A stretch of 64,000 nucleotides of DNA from Rhynchospora pubera (GCA_028095005.1 CM051459.1:199493902-199557901), one strand, 5' to 3'. Numbered from the stretch's first letter, positions 12,401 to 23,246 are shown. Numbers and translations are program-made. The notes: a model not told the origin generated them from the sequence alone.

Positions 12401-13226
12401 AAAAATAACACAAGAAGACATACTCGTCTATCATTCTTGGCATGAGACTGACGAAGGAAGAAGCGATGGCAAAACACTATGGCTGTTGCTATTGTCACTT
12501 GAGGCCTAAAAGACAAAAAAAATAATAATAATAAAAAATATTAATAAAGGGAAGAATGAAAAGAGTTTAAGGGTTGACGGCAGCTGCAAAATGAAAATTT
12601 TCAAATCAAAACGAGGATGTCAATATAAAGAATGGTTGCATCAACAAGGTCTAATGGACATCACCAACAGGATTGCAATTTTTCTTTCAAAAGCTCCAAC
12701 GTCTCATTGCTGATCAACATAACCTTGCATAACGTGTTTACACAATATTATTTTATCATTTTACATCGCTACAATTGACTTAGCACGGCCTTTATTGGTG
12801 TTTCGGTGGTTAGGATTTTAGCATTGCCCAATAGTTCGAGACAACAAATATTTTATAGTATGGTCAACACTCCCAAGTCATATTCACGTTTAAAACAGTT
12901 TTAGTTGTACTGGTTAAACACAACAGCTGATTTAGAATATACAATAGCATCAACAAACCTTATTGACAATGAGACCTTGATACCATGCTGAGATATATGA
13001 CTTACACTTTAAGTCGCATGCCAAGGTCTTGCAGGAAGGTGCAATAAGACTTGCGTAGATACGTCTCTTTCTTCAAGTCAATACCATCCAGTCTGGACGG
13101 AGAATTTTCTTCTATATCCTTCCGGCTGTAGTACCAGGATGCACCAATCTGGCCTCCCTCCTCACGCCGGTATGGGCTCTGATCTGTTGTGCTGCTCAGG
13201 TATGACTGGTCGCCATGCGGCGCCAT
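6442..13226 (-). CDS. CYCT1: cyclin-T (CYCT1 type), CDK9 partner in P-TEFb
   Basis: Six coding exons on the minus strand join in phase: 13006-13226, 12424-12505, 11630-11764, 7976-8151, 7737-7888 and 6442-7181 (1506 nt, about 501 residues). All introns start GT and end AG. The start ATG at 13226 lies in an exon whose acceptor is at 13246, with a separate 5' UTR exon upstream. Residues 42-50 (SPSRLDGID), followed by a tandem cyclin fold to about residue 255 with motifs such as FLAGKVEETPRPLKD, LSTLGFDLNVHHPYKP and PHHIAAGAIFLAAKFLKV, match plant T-type cyclins closely. The C-terminal half is low-complexity, with His/Ser/Pro runs and Lys/Arg clusters, as usual for cyclin T. Family knowledge: cyclin T activates CDK9/CDKC, which phosphorylates the RNA polymerase II C-terminal domain in the nucleus. 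The 3.5-kb intron 8152-11629 carries mobile DNA. The exact CYCT1 paralogue is not determined. Confidence 0.93.
8475..8531 (-). pseudogene. decayed duplicate of a cyclin-T exon inside the intron
   Basis: Read on the minus strand, this intronic piece encodes VVLQTMGFNLSVHHP followed by TAA. It is directly comparable to VVLSTLGFDLNVHHPYK in the real exon 7976-8151. It is preceded by GAAGTATAG, matching the EVY start of that exon with the intervening codons deleted. It is therefore a partial copy of the gene's own exon, now with a stop and a deletion. It lies about 320 bp upstream (in gene orientation) of the functional exon. Confidence 0.75.
9665..10936 (+). mobile_element. recent non-autonomous LTR retrotransposon in a cyclin-T intron
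   Basis: Two LTRs of 283 bp (9665-9947 and 10654-10936) look identical by eye, start TGTTATCAGCC and end CATAACA. The 5-bp duplication GGAAG flanks them (9660-9664 and 10937-10941). A primer-binding site TGGTATCAGAGA lies at 9951-9962 (initiator Met tRNA type) and a polypurine tract (TGGAGGGGGGAAA) at 10641-10653. The interior is only 706 bp and lacks protease, reverse transcriptase and integrase, so the element needs another element's enzymes. Each LTR has a TATA box (CTATATAAAGG). Size is between TRIM elements and gag-only derivatives. It is opposite in orientation to the host gene. Confidence 0.92.
9986..10600 (+). CDS. gag-like protein of the small LTR element
   Basis: This is an uninterrupted 204-codon frame from ATG 9986 to TAA. 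The N-terminal third, with FDVVAAFQQLLQGHNEIMC and a following Glu/Leu-rich helix, resembles the N-terminal leader seen in plant retrotransposon Gag proteins, but no zinc knuckle is present. The middle holds three imperfect repeats of about 16 residues built on QMxVSxADLVxPxQ. The second and third repeats differ in the DNA as well. The terminal segment has no recognised domain. The frame stops about 53 bp before the right LTR. Its openness may only reflect the youth of the insertion. Confidence 0.55.
   Translation: MSNDKTPPFDVVAAFQQLLQGHNEIMCLLSKVEGRLLALENHSKIDENHHPQSCATGSTQMYVSTADLVSPAQQMDVSIADLVTPTQKMHVFTAGLSDFLRTGVKLHKPFGVQHDMSLARTTPITSVLPKPPKMLVILSLSGSGPNQRSSCHLNPTKMAERQQQKGLCEQYTKSHKCKLLFFLLVMNDDEYENSSLLTIHGAPG
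11461..11484 (+). mobile_element. poly(A) micro-insertion with 16-bp target duplication
   Basis: The 24 bases CATCTC plus 18 A are flanked on both sides by AAACAGAAACAACCCA (11445-11460 and 11485-11500). This is the structure left by an extremely 5'-truncated LINE-type retroposition. A simple tandem duplication with later A-tract growth is the alternative. It lies in the large intron of the cyclin-T gene. Confidence 0.6.
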
Positions 13227-14008
13227 AAGAGATACAGACCTTTACGCTGTGAGTCCCTCTTTCTCTGCCTGCTCAAATCAGACTCAAACAAATTGTTTTG
13301 AGCTTTTATGTTTCCAAAATATATCAGGCTTCTTTATGCAGTAATGATGCCTGAAATAATACAATTGAGCATAAGCGATAGATACCAAGAAAAATATTAA
13401 TAATTGAGACGATTAGAAAAATTCCATTGAAATTGGCCTGGATCTTTGCTTACAGCCCTTGGAAACTTTACACTATTCAAGTTAACCCAGCATGCAATGA
13501 TCATTAACTACTATTTAACACTGGAAGGAGACACAACTTCACATATAGTTTGTTACGAAGGCTAAATTTAAAGAAATACTAACTCTGTGCTAACTAATTT
13601 CGAAAAAGGTAAAGCATAAGGTGAAATGAAAGGTGAAAAACATGAGATGATGTATGTATCACTGAAACCCTAATCCGCCAAAATTTTGAAGCAAAACTGA
13701 AACCCGAGATATCCTCTTCGTACCTATTGAAACGTAGAAGGAAACCCTAAATTTCGCAATAACAACAGGACTATAAATTCCACTACTCTCCATAGTGAAA
13801 AAAAATCAGTAAAAGAACGAATTTTACGAGAATTCTACCAAGATCCGAAAATTACAAAGAAAGACGCAACCCTAAAATAGCTCGAGAAGGGGTAAATCGA
13901 GCGAAATTAAACGAATCAGAACAAAACTACGCTGTGCCATGGAGTGGGACAGGGATTTGGTGAGACGACAAAATGGAGAGAAATGGAAAGGAAAAGAGGA
14001 AAACTGAC

Positions 14009-14100
14009 CTTATTGAAACCCTAGCTCGAAGCGACGAGGAGGCGACCGTGGGAGTCTGAGAATGAGAAGAGGGAAAACGAAACAAGAGGCCGCCAGTTAG
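14009..14100 (-). promoter_or_regulatory. 5' UTR exon and promoter side of the cyclin-T gene
   Basis: On the minus strand a GC-richer exon-like segment ends AATAAG with the donor GTCAGT at 14008. It precedes the coding exon whose acceptor is at 13246. This places a leader intron of about 760 bp in the 5' UTR, common for plant housekeeping genes. The transcription start was not located; the boundary at 14100 is approximate. Confidence 0.55.
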
Positions 14101-14216
14101 GGTTTCTACTATTAGCTAACTTTTTTCGTGACATTTTACATTTTATGGATAACCCCTGTAAAAGTTGTTATTTCGAACCAGGTTTCGGCGTTTCGTCAGT
14201 CTTTTTTTTTTTTTTT

Positions 14217-14400
14217 TAGATCGCTATTGCTCAGGCCACTCCCTCCTTACTCATTCACTCCTTTATTCTTTCGAAAATGACTAAACTAACCTCATCTCCA
14301 AGGCTGAAGTTTGGAAAACAAAAATAGAAAAGAAGAACATTTTTGTCTAATTAGAAGTGATTGAGTAAGGACTGAGCAATTCCCGGGCAATTCCCGGGCA
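14217..14400. mobile_element. inverted-repeat MITE private to duplication copy A
   Basis: The left arm (ATTGCTCAGGCC...TTACTCATTCAC) is the reverse complement of the right arm (TGATTGAGTAAGGACTGAGCAAT). The corresponding place in copy B, near 33405, lacks this sequence. A short direct duplication GCAATTCCCGG follows the right arm. Exact ends and target duplication were not fixed. Confidence 0.5.
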
Positions 14401-14561
14401 GCGGCTGCCAAGCTTTCGGTCTTTTCTAAAATTTCATTTCAAAGAGCTGTTCCCAATTTGGGCCGGAGTTTTTCCCGATGATAAAATGGGTCTCCACTTT
14501 CGATCTTTCTGGTCTATTAGTTAAGATGGGCTATATCGACAATTTTTTTTATACGTGAGAT

Positions 14562-14800
14562 TAGAAATGAAAACGGAAGTCGTTTCAATCGTTATTTTGT
14601 TTTGTTTCGTCTGAAATAAAACGAAACGGCTAAGGAATATAGTTGCATTTCAAAAATGAAATAGTTAACGAAACAATAAAATAGTTTCGTCCATGTGTAA
14701 ATCTCGACAATTCCGTCGATTTCGATCGTTTCGTCCAAAACGAAACGGTTAACGAAATTAGTAGTCGGTTTCATCAACGAAACGAAACGAGTAACGAACC
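14562..14800. mobile_element. hAT-like miniature element with CGAAACG repeats
   Basis: It is flanked by CGTGAGAT (14554-14561) and CGTGAGAC (14801-14808), a 7-of-8 match, and copy B has a single CGTGAGAC at the same site. The interior carries many GAAACGG/CCGTTTCG motifs. The 8-bp duplication and repeated motifs fit hAT; the terminal inverted repeats are weak. Confidence 0.7.
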
Positions 14801-14876
14801 CGTGAGACTAAACGATTTTCAAATTAATAGGTAAAATTCCAAACGTATTTTTTTTACAGTTTAGATTAGATTAGGC

Positions 14877-15383
14877 TAAAATTTGAAAAACGAGATATGG
14901 TTGGGGTCGCACCAATAGAGGAGAAGTTGATCCAACATCGTTTGAGATGGTTTGGACATATCCAACGCAGACCTCCAGAGGCACCGGTACGTATCGGAAT
15001 TCTTAATCATTTCGAGAACACCCGGAGGGGGAGAGGGAGACCAAGATTGACATGGGAAGAAGCGGTGAAAAGAGACCTTAAAGAATGGAACGTCTCCAAG
15101 GAGTTGGCGATCGATAGGAGCGCTTGGAAGTTAGCAATTCATGTACCAGAGCCATGACGTAGGAACTTAGGGGTAGGAGCGATGTCATACGTTTGTAGGT
15201 CCCTCTATTAGGTCACGGTCGAGGTCTAGGTTTCTACTATTACTATTATTATTAGAGGTATTATTATTAGTATGGCTAGTCTTACTATTAGTATTTTTTT
15301 TTTCTTGGATGTGTTCTCTTGTTGGGTTTCTTTCTAGCCTACCCCAACTTGTTTGGGACAAAAGACTTAGTTGTTGTTGTTGT
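14877..15383 (+). mobile_element. 5'-truncated RTE-type LINE
   Basis: The element is flanked by the 17-bp duplication TTTAGATTAGATTAGGC (14860-14876 and 15384-15400); copy B has a single version of this site. It ends with the RTE-like tail CCTACCCCAACTTGTTTGGGA followed by TTG repeats (TTGTTGTTGTTGT). Only the last 500 bp of the LINE are present. The reading frame 14897-15157 is the C-terminal end of the LINE polyprotein. Confidence 0.88.
14897..15157 (+). pseudogene. C-terminal remnant of LINE reverse transcriptase polyprotein
   Basis: An 86-codon frame contains HRLRWFGHIQRRP and RGRGRPRLTWEEAVKRDL, the signature of the region after the reverse transcriptase domain in plant RTE-clade LINEs. 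The frame is open and ends at TGA as expected for the family. The reverse transcriptase and endonuclease are missing, so this is not functional. Its ATG is within truncated LINE sequence and is unlikely to be a genuine start. Confidence 0.85.
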
Positions 15384-17072
15384 TTTAGATTAGATTAGGC
15401 ACATATACATAGCTTGTGTATTAAATTTGTAGCAATTTGAAACTCGGTTGGTAAAATCCATTGAGCGGTATAAAAAACTAAAGGTTCAATTTAGTCGACT
15501 TGTTCGGAGACCAAACGATTTCTAAATTGTAACAAATTTAATGTACGATTTATCTCCAAATATAAATATATGCTTATCAATTATATCTCCTCCTAAGTAA
15601 ATGCAAGAGTATAATCACATGAGTTTTCCCTTTTTTTTTTTATCCAGTTCATACTAGGCGGTTTATTATTTTCCGTAGGTACATGTATGATCGATCAATC
15701 GTAACTCGTAAGATAAGCATCTTCCAATTCTTACTACTTAGTAGTCGATGTCAAGTGTTTTAGAAAAACCTTACTAGTCCCACGTGGTTGGAATTTTGCT
15801 AATCTTTATTGTTTAATTGACAAAAGAATATGAACTCATTGAACCCATCGACAATTGTTTTCACATCACAAAGGATAAAAAAAATTATTAAACTTCAAAT
15901 ATGAAATTATAGAAATATTTTTTTAGTTGAGGTGTACTCCACATCTTTTTAATCCAATATAATTTCGTCAAATTAAACAGATCTAATATTCAAATTTTTA
16001 TTTTAATTTCAAAATTCTAATTTTTTTAATTCAACTTTATAACATTTCAAAATTTCAAACTTATGTATCTGATGAACTTGATGTGGCGCTTCTCATTTTT
16101 TGTAATAACTTTGATTAAGTAAAACTTATTATTTTATGTCGTAGAATATTCCACACAAAGGAAGAAATAAAAACAATGTCCTTTCGCAAATTTCGCATCA
16201 AATTTGTTTCGGAAAACAACAAGAATAGTATGACAAAGAACACTATTTTCGTGAGATTGATTATATGAAAATAGCATATAAGAGCGTCCATGCGTTCATA
16301 ACCTACGGTCAAATTCCTTTATAAATAGCCTTCCCAGGCCTGATGCGATGTAATGATAAATTCATTGAAATAAAAAGCGTCAAGCGAGATTCAAACAAAA
16401 ATAATTGATTTTATGACCGAAGAGATAGGGCATTGGACTATTGGAGGAGATCAAATAACATCATTCTAACAAAAAATAATTAATTTCATGTATAGTTGCA
16501 AAAATATAAAGAACACTCTTAAGTCTCTAATAGAATTTCGACTCCTTATTCACTAATAGGGTTGGTAGAGAGAGAAAGAATTGTTTAGTATTTTGTTCTA
16601 ACAATGAAAATGTATATGGCCCGAATAAAAAAGTCTTGATGATGCTGGGTATGGACCCCCACCTGCACATTGGAAAGGTATTTGTCAAATGGGTGGCTCT
16701 TTTTACAACAATAAAATTCTCATTGCACGATGGTATCTCCGTACCCCTCCTCAACTTGAAGGGGAGTACATGTCACCTCGAGACAAAAAATGGACATGGA
16801 CCAACTGTGCTTCCGTTGCTGCAGGTAATTATTAATATTTTTTAAAAAAATAGACTCCCCTAGACATTTAATAAAACTTTAGTGAAAGAAAGTTGCACAA
16901 GATTTTTTCTTTTCTTACATTTCAAAATGCACAACATATATTTTTTTTATGTTTATATTGTTTGGTTATTTGACAATCTCGGCTGAATATGGTACTCGAA
17001 CAAAATTAAATGTACGTTCAGTCATGGTTGGTATGTCAGGCTTCACTGATTCTTATCATAGTCTCTCTTAAT

Positions 17073-17227
17073 GGGTGCGTTTGGATCGTTAGAAGAAAAA
17101 AAAAAGAAGAATGAAGAAGAAAAAAAATTATAAATAATTCAAACTCTTCACAAAATTACACACTTCCCAATACTTCTTCTCATTTCTTCCCTTTTTCCCT
17201 TCTTCCCACACCTATCCAAACGAAGCC
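17073..17227. mobile_element. MITE, GGGTGCGTTTGG subfamily, copy 4
   Basis: This 155-bp element is flanked by AAT (17070-17072 and 17228-17230). Duplication copy B at about 37385 has the uninterrupted site (CTCTTGATAGTAC), which confirms precise insertion with a 3-bp target duplication. It lies within an intron of the subtilase pseudogene. Confidence 0.85.
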
Positions 17228-17523
17228 AATAGTACATAGGTTTGTGCAGGGAGAAGAAATTTAAATGTAGATTTCATTAGCCAATAATTTAAAAGAGTAT
17301 AAATCAATGAAGAAAACATGTAACACAAGAATTATTTACCTGGAAGGGGAATATGTATGTGTTGGTCTACTGCAGCCCGTGAACCCCAACACTATGGGTA
17401 TAAGTATTCATAAACATTTAGAAGCATAAATTGGGTAGAAATTTTTTTTAAAAAAAAAATAGTAATGTTGATAATGATCATTGACCTGCTTTTAATTCAT
17501 GAACAATTTACTTTATAGAATAA

Positions 17524-17580
17524 AAACTACTACAACAACAACTAAGCATTTTGTTCAAACAAGTTTGGGTAGGTTCATTT
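17524..17580 (-). repeat. short reverse-oriented RTE/SINE tail
   Basis: CTACTACAACAACAACTAAG followed by AAACAAGTTTGGGTAGGTTCA is the reverse complement of the RTE-type 3' tail seen at 15340-15383. Only the tail is recognisable. Confidence 0.6.
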
Positions 17581-19018
17581 TTCCCTCTAACAATGAGGTG
17601 AAAAAAATGGTGAATTTTATAGTTGTATGTTGATTAATAATGTGATGTTTTGGTTTACAAAACTGCTCATTTTAAAATGAAATTAATTTTCAGTGATGAT
17701 GCTGCAACTAAATAAATTTGACGGCATCATCATTCGAAGAAGAATCATCGTTAGGATACATAATTTGCAAAATCCAAAATGAAAGCACTATAGTAATCTC
17801 ATCTCGCAAAGAAATCATGAAATTTACCTACCTGTAGTAGCAGAACAAAACAATGAAATCTTATAGAGCAATCACTATAGCCATTTAAATTTTTAGTTTC
17901 CTAGAATTAGAGTTTAGAGAGGGTTGCCCCTTGTAATGGGAAGGAATTGGCACTGATTGTATTCCTAAACATATAATTCCCTTCTTTTTTTTAGCCACCA
18001 ACTTAATTAAGAGAGAGAAAAAAATTTCATTAATTTCTACCGTGTTTGGGCAAATAAAAAGTATGAGAAAGTAGGAGAGCCAGCTATTAATTGTCCAAAA
18101 AAACATAATATAATAACTCGACTAATTTTATGTTCTCCTAACAGGTAACAAAGTATCAAACAAGAGCTTCTTTGGGATGGCAGCTGGATGCGTGAGGGGA
18201 GCAACCCCTCGTGCCAGGCTAGCTATATATAAGGCGGGGTGGTACCAAGTTGGTGGCAATTCAACAGGCACCATCAACGCAATAGATGATGCGGTGGGCG
18301 ACGACGTCGAAGTTATCTCTTTGTTCATTGACTCTTTTATTGATTTTCTAGAAACACTCCATGCCATTAAAAATGGAATTCCAGTCGTTTTTTCTACCGG
18401 AAATGATGGGTCAGCACCTTAGAGCATATTGAACAATATGCCTTGGGGTATATGTGTGGCAGCAAGCACAATTGATCGGTGCTTCAAAACTGTTATCACA
18501 CTTGGCAATGGAAAGAAATTGGTGGTACTTAATTCAAATTGAAATTGTTTCTTATTTATTTGCATTTAACAAAATTTTGATTATATTTATATTATATATA
18601 AATTAATTTTATTTCTAATTTACCGGGTCGATCATTATTTTATGGAAAACAATTTGGAAGAATGCTTTCACCGAGCTTGTTCTAGCTTTGAAGTATTTTA
18701 CATTAAAATTAAACAACATTTAGAATAATACTTAATTTGATAGTATCCAAACTTTGTTCATCACAGTAGTGATAATTGAACTCGTCTTTTTATATATCTT
18801 TTGCGGCTATGACCATTTATCATTATACAAGCAATATGTAGAAGGAAAGATTGTGTTGTTCTTTCTAGAGTCAGCTTTGGCGATGTAACAAAAAATGCAT
18901 GGGAGGTAGGAGTTGTGGGTGTAATACATGCACAAGACACATTGAATGAACTAGAACCATCATAGTTTTCTTATGCTCTTGTAGATTTTCAAGTTGCGCA
19001 CCAAATCTTCACGTATAC

Positions 19019-19560
19019 TGGATCCACGCGCTGCGCGATCTTTTTTTTTAATTGAATTTTAGTTATAGTGTTAATTATTTTTATATCCTCTTTTCTTTCA
19101 AAGTTATCTTGCATCTGACATAATATATTTGAAATATTAGAATTATACCAAACAATAATAAATCAGTAAAAGAATTGGAAAAAAAAAACTATGAAATATA
19201 TAGAACATCCAGTTTTTGAATTCCATATCTTCAGTTCGATTTTATCCATAGAAAGAATTAGTTGGCTTCTCAAAAAAAGAAGAGTTACTTTTTTACATAA
19301 TTTTTTTTGCCATTGGCACAGGCAGCTTACTCGAGTTTAAATGTAGTAAACAAAGTGCTGCTCAGTCATCTTTTATCATTACTTCTGTGTTTCTTTTTTG
19401 AGGTATTTGTTGTCTCGATATTCCTATAAATAGGAGCAAAATAATTTAAAGTTAGACATGGAAGAAATTCAATTAATGTAAATCACTCAATTAAGTATAC
19501 TAGTGGGCATTCGCGCGTTGCGCGATCTATTTTTCACTTCATTTTTTTTTTTGTTGAATA
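19019..19560. repeat. unclassified repeat with CGCGCGTTGCGCG motif
   Basis: Two related starts, TATACTGGATCCACGCGCTGCGCGATC at about 19014 and TATACTAGTGGGCATTCGCGCGTTGCGCGATC at about 19496 (each split here only for naming), are followed by T-runs and a similar AT-rich stretch. The first one cuts the subtilase pseudogene. The CG-rich dyad stands out against very AT-rich DNA. The repeat class is not known to me. Confidence 0.4.
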
Positions 19561-20270
19561 CTAACTATAATGCTTCAAAAGAAAGCATTCAAATTGAAGT
19601 ATGACATAAAGAGGGAAATATAACAAAAACACGTTGAGTGGACAATTCTCTTGTTAGTATCATACACATCACTCAGGGAAATGAACATGAATACCATAAA
19701 AATTAATATGAATACACATCGACAACAAATATGTTTCATTTTTACGAATATTCTCAAGAATAAAGATGTAAAAGATGTTAGTAGCAGCAAGTCAAAACAA
19801 AAATTATATTCAACGAATGCGAACACGCTAAATCTTCGTTGACAGAATAATTTGGTATGTTCATAGCAACTGCTGATTTTTTTATCTTAAGATGCTCTCA
19901 CCTATGTTTCTATTATCACCTGCATTTCAAATAGAAGCTCATTTTAATTATAATAAAGACAATTGTGTACAAATTCTTATAGAAAAGTTGAAAAGAAGGT
20001 AACATACATGAGTTTAAAAAAGGAGCCAATAAAGTAATTGTATGGGTCCTGAAAATGAACAATAAAATACAGAAATTAGCACAACAATCATTTTTTATTT
20101 GGCATATGAGACATTATTAGAGGCAGATAGCTTGCATGCGCAAAACAGTAATTTTCAACCAGAATTATAGCACAATAAACCAAAAATTTAAGACCAAGGT
20201 TTTGCAAAGCAAACAATAGTCCTTGACCCAAGTGTAGTTCTCATAGTAGCTCTGACCGAAAGACAAAGCA

Positions 20271-22815
20271 TTAATTGAAACACCTAAAATAAATACAAAT
20301 ATAAATAAAGACTCACTGGTACGATGAGATACGTATAATTTTTCTTTCCTATACGCTATAACCAAGATGCATTTTCTCAATGAGTACCTATCCAACAACT
20401 CTTTGGATAGTTTATTCTTAAGCAATAAAGATATTGCAGGTTCAGCTGCACAAAAAAATAAATGCATAACATACACGAAAGCCAGAAAAAATTTTGATTT
20501 ATTTGGTGAGCTACAAGTCTACAACTCATTCCAACCTGAAATTCATAATTCGTAATGTGAATAATATTCTCAACCAATGATAAATGCCTATATTCTCTAT
20601 ACATTATATATTTACCAATTACCACCACACAACTTAATCATGCCTTCTTTATTACATGAGACTGCATAAATTTTTTTCGACTAAAAATAATAAGGATATA
20701 TATTCAGTTCCTGACAAAAAACCAATAAAGATGCAAATACTTATATATAGAACCCTTAACTATCTTCTGTCAAGAGAGAATAATTTATATAAAAGAAATT
20801 GAAAACAATCAAAAGCAATAATAGTTATTTTATGCGTGTTATCCAAATATAAATTTCAGAGGAAGTGCAACTGAAGAGAAAATGGTACCTTCAGCAAGCC
20901 ATCCATGACTCCTCCTAGAAATGGCCATAAAAGAGGTCATTATAACTGATGTTGTCACATTGTACACTGGCATCAGAGGCTCAAGACAGAAGGAACTCAT
21001 CTCCACATGGGGCCTTATAGAAAATCAGTGCAAGCATTCTTTCTATTAACATTTTTCAAATTATCACCACAACCCCACAAAAATACAACACAAATAAATA
21101 ATTTTGCTTTTGCAGCTCAACATATTACTCTAGTCTGAGTGAAATAACTGAAAAAATATATCTGTTATGAAGACAAAAAGAAACAAACCTACTGTGTATT
21201 GGAGACCCATAATAGAGATATAAAAGGAGGTGGTGAGAGCTGCAATGACAGAAAAAATATTATGTAAGGCATTCTAGAGATATATCTGATAAAAATTGTT
21301 TGAGAGATGAATGTATAGCTGTAAGGCATAGTCTATTCGCAGGTAAAGAGTAAATATCAGGTACTGTTAGTTTATATATGTCACATTTTTACAATAGATG
21401 TAAAATAATAAAAATAAAAATACAATCAGCTTTTACCTAACCTATAATCCAATTCCCAAAGGATATAATGGAAGCTTAACCAAACATTTGACAAAGAACA
21501 AACTGAGGTGTAAACTGATCACAAATCACAGAAAAAATAGCGAAAAATCTAAAATTTATCAGACCAGGTAGAAATATCGAGTGTAATGTACATTACAAAT
21601 AGGTTTGAAAATAAACTCTCTGTGTCAAAATACTAATGCTAACAAAAGACAAATAAGCTCTCTTGACCTAAAACCACGTAGAGATCAGCCATGAGATAAA
21701 TACACCACAAAAAATAAAACAAAAGATACTAATGCTAACAAATATAACAATCTGTATACTATAGAAGATATAAATCAAAGAGTTTTTTTGGAGTAAATTG
21801 GACCCAAAGAATGTATAATCAAAATCGGAATAAGTGAAAATAATACTGTAGCTTCTTTATCTTCTCTTGTGAGAATCAACGACAAATTCTTACCCTTGTG
21901 CCTTGGAGGCTATCTTCATAATGAATTCCTACCCTGCCAAGGAGATTTTGACATTCAAATTACTGGCATCATAATCTGAAAGAAATAAATCTAGAAGGAA
22001 ACTTAAACAAATCAAGCAAGCATACAAATGATATTTTTAAATTAAATTACCTCAGATCACACACCAGCAGATGATCATTGTTCACATTTTACCATCAAAC
22101 CCTTGAATTATTCTAATATTATACTTTAGCCTCAAATTTTTCTCAACCGCATACATGTACCTAGAAATACAATAGGCACTTTTGGTATATAGCAGTAAAA
22201 TGACTCACAATAGCAGAGCAAGACTTTCTGAAGCAATGAATAGAGGTTGAATCTAGCATTTATGATTTCAAATCATTTAAAGGTTTGTAGTAAGCTTTTA
22301 GATTTAAAAAAACCTGAATATCATTTTGTATGAACACAAAAAGTTGTTCTATCAAATCCCTTGCTAAATTGCTTCAATGGACATAGTGCCACCACACTGG
22401 TACCGGCACAAATTTTGAACCTAAACAATAAATTATTGAAGAATAAATAGATAAAAACTTTTCATAAGTTCTTGATAACTGCATCTCATCAACCAACAAA
22501 AAACCTCATTTGTCATCTAAGCACAATGACAAATCCAGCTGTGAAAATGGTAATGGGAGAAAGAGGTGTATCAACCCATCTCGGCCACCATAAAATATAC
22601 ATTATTCATTTATTCTTTTTTGTAACTACCCTATCAGTTAAAAAATAATAAGAAGCATATAATGACACAATTTCAAACCATGCAACATTGAAAAGAAAAC
22701 CTAGAATTTTCAAAATAAAATAAATAAGAAACAAAATTACAAAAAGCAACGGAAAAAGAGTGCTATCAGGCCATCTAGCAGTTCTGCCTTGGATGCTTGG
22801 AAATGATCTATGCCA
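20271..22815 (-). pseudogene. unrecognised multi-exon coding locus, probably broken
   Basis: On the minus strand five segments bounded by AG acceptors and GT donors join with matching phases: 21894-21975, 21189-21239, 20889-21013, 20388-20445 and 20271-20283. The joined frame is about 107 codons, ends LSKELLDRCFN-stop, and includes HSRPHVEMSSFCLEP and SRRSHGWLAEAEPAISLLL. One in-frame TAG occurs in the first of these exons, after NVKISLAG. Two further exon-like pieces upstream, about 22345-22420 (FKICAGTSVVALCPLKQFSKG) and about 22751-22815 (GIDHFQASKAELLDGLIALFF), are less certain. Exons are short, as in genes for long helical proteins. The Copia element at 23247 lies just upstream and may have separated further exons. 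I do not recognise the family. The phase agreement across four introns argues for a real gene origin; the TAG argues for a pseudogene. Confidence 0.5.
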
Positions 22816-22934
22816 CTGCCACCACAAAAAAAAAAAAAATTAAATTACAGGTTGTAATATCCCTGGAATTTAAATGATCTATGCCACTGCCACCACAAAA
22901 AAAAAATTAAATTACAGGTTATCTATCCCTGGAA
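22801..22934. repeat. direct tandem duplication of about 67 bp
   Basis: AAATGATCTATGCCACTGCC, an A-run, TTAAATTACAGGTT and CCCTGGAATT occur twice in tandem, differing mainly in A-run length and a few bases. The duplicated piece includes the putative splice acceptor of the exon ending at 22815. Confidence 0.8.
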
Positions 22935-23241
22935 TTGGAGTATTTTTTGATGATTGCTTCAAGACAAAACATAGGGAACATTTGTTAACTTTTACCGGGT
23001 CAAATATTTAAAATCAAATTTAATCAAGTAAAAGTAAATATACCAAAAGCTTTTAAAATCTTGGGCATGGCAGCTATGCGATCTATGTTTGGAAGTAAGT
23101 ATCTAAAAATTTTTGTGTTGATGAAGGATTTAGATTGGCGATGTCTTAGCAGCTGAGCTTTTGATCCACGAAATTATCAGAGACATTTCTAATAGGCCTC
23201 ATCACCATAAAACATATCTCACAAGCAGTCATATAAACATG
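22935..23241. other. AT-rich DNA, no gene seen
   Basis: No feature could be assigned between the tandem duplication and the Copia element. It may be intronic or upstream sequence of the locus at 20271-22815. Confidence 0.3.
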
Positions 23242-23246
23242 CATCT

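Larger units (their letters stand above)
14150..17320. repeat. segmental duplication, copy A
   Basis: This stretch matches 33330-37470 in the same orientation, starting near 'cctgtaaaag' and ending after 'gccaataatttaaaagagtataaat'. The homology is recognisable throughout, but each copy has private insertions. Copy A has a MITE near 14217, a hAT element at 14562, an RTE LINE at 14877 and a MITE at 17073. Copy A lies immediately upstream of the cyclin-T gene and includes the first recognisable exon of the subtilase pseudogene. Confidence 0.85.
16617..19018 (+). pseudogene. subtilisin-like serine protease (S8) pseudogene
   Basis: Recognisable pieces occur in order. At 16617 the frame reads WPE-stop-KSLDDAGYGPPPAHWKG and ends near 16817 with SPRDK...CASVAAGN; this normally surrounds the catalytic His motif GHGTH, here read as WTWTN because of small compensating indels. 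At 18145-18526 comes NKVSNKSFFGMAAGCVRGA, then DDAVGDDVEVISL and GIPVVFSTGNDG, then a TAG and VAASTIDR. At 18838-19010 come VEGKIVLFF and VTKNAWEVGVVGVIHAQ of the protease-associated domain, with a frameshift and a stop. The sequence then breaks at 19018, before the region of the catalytic Ser. A functional protease is excluded. Plant subtilases are usually secreted, about 750-residue enzymes. Confidence 0.9.
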
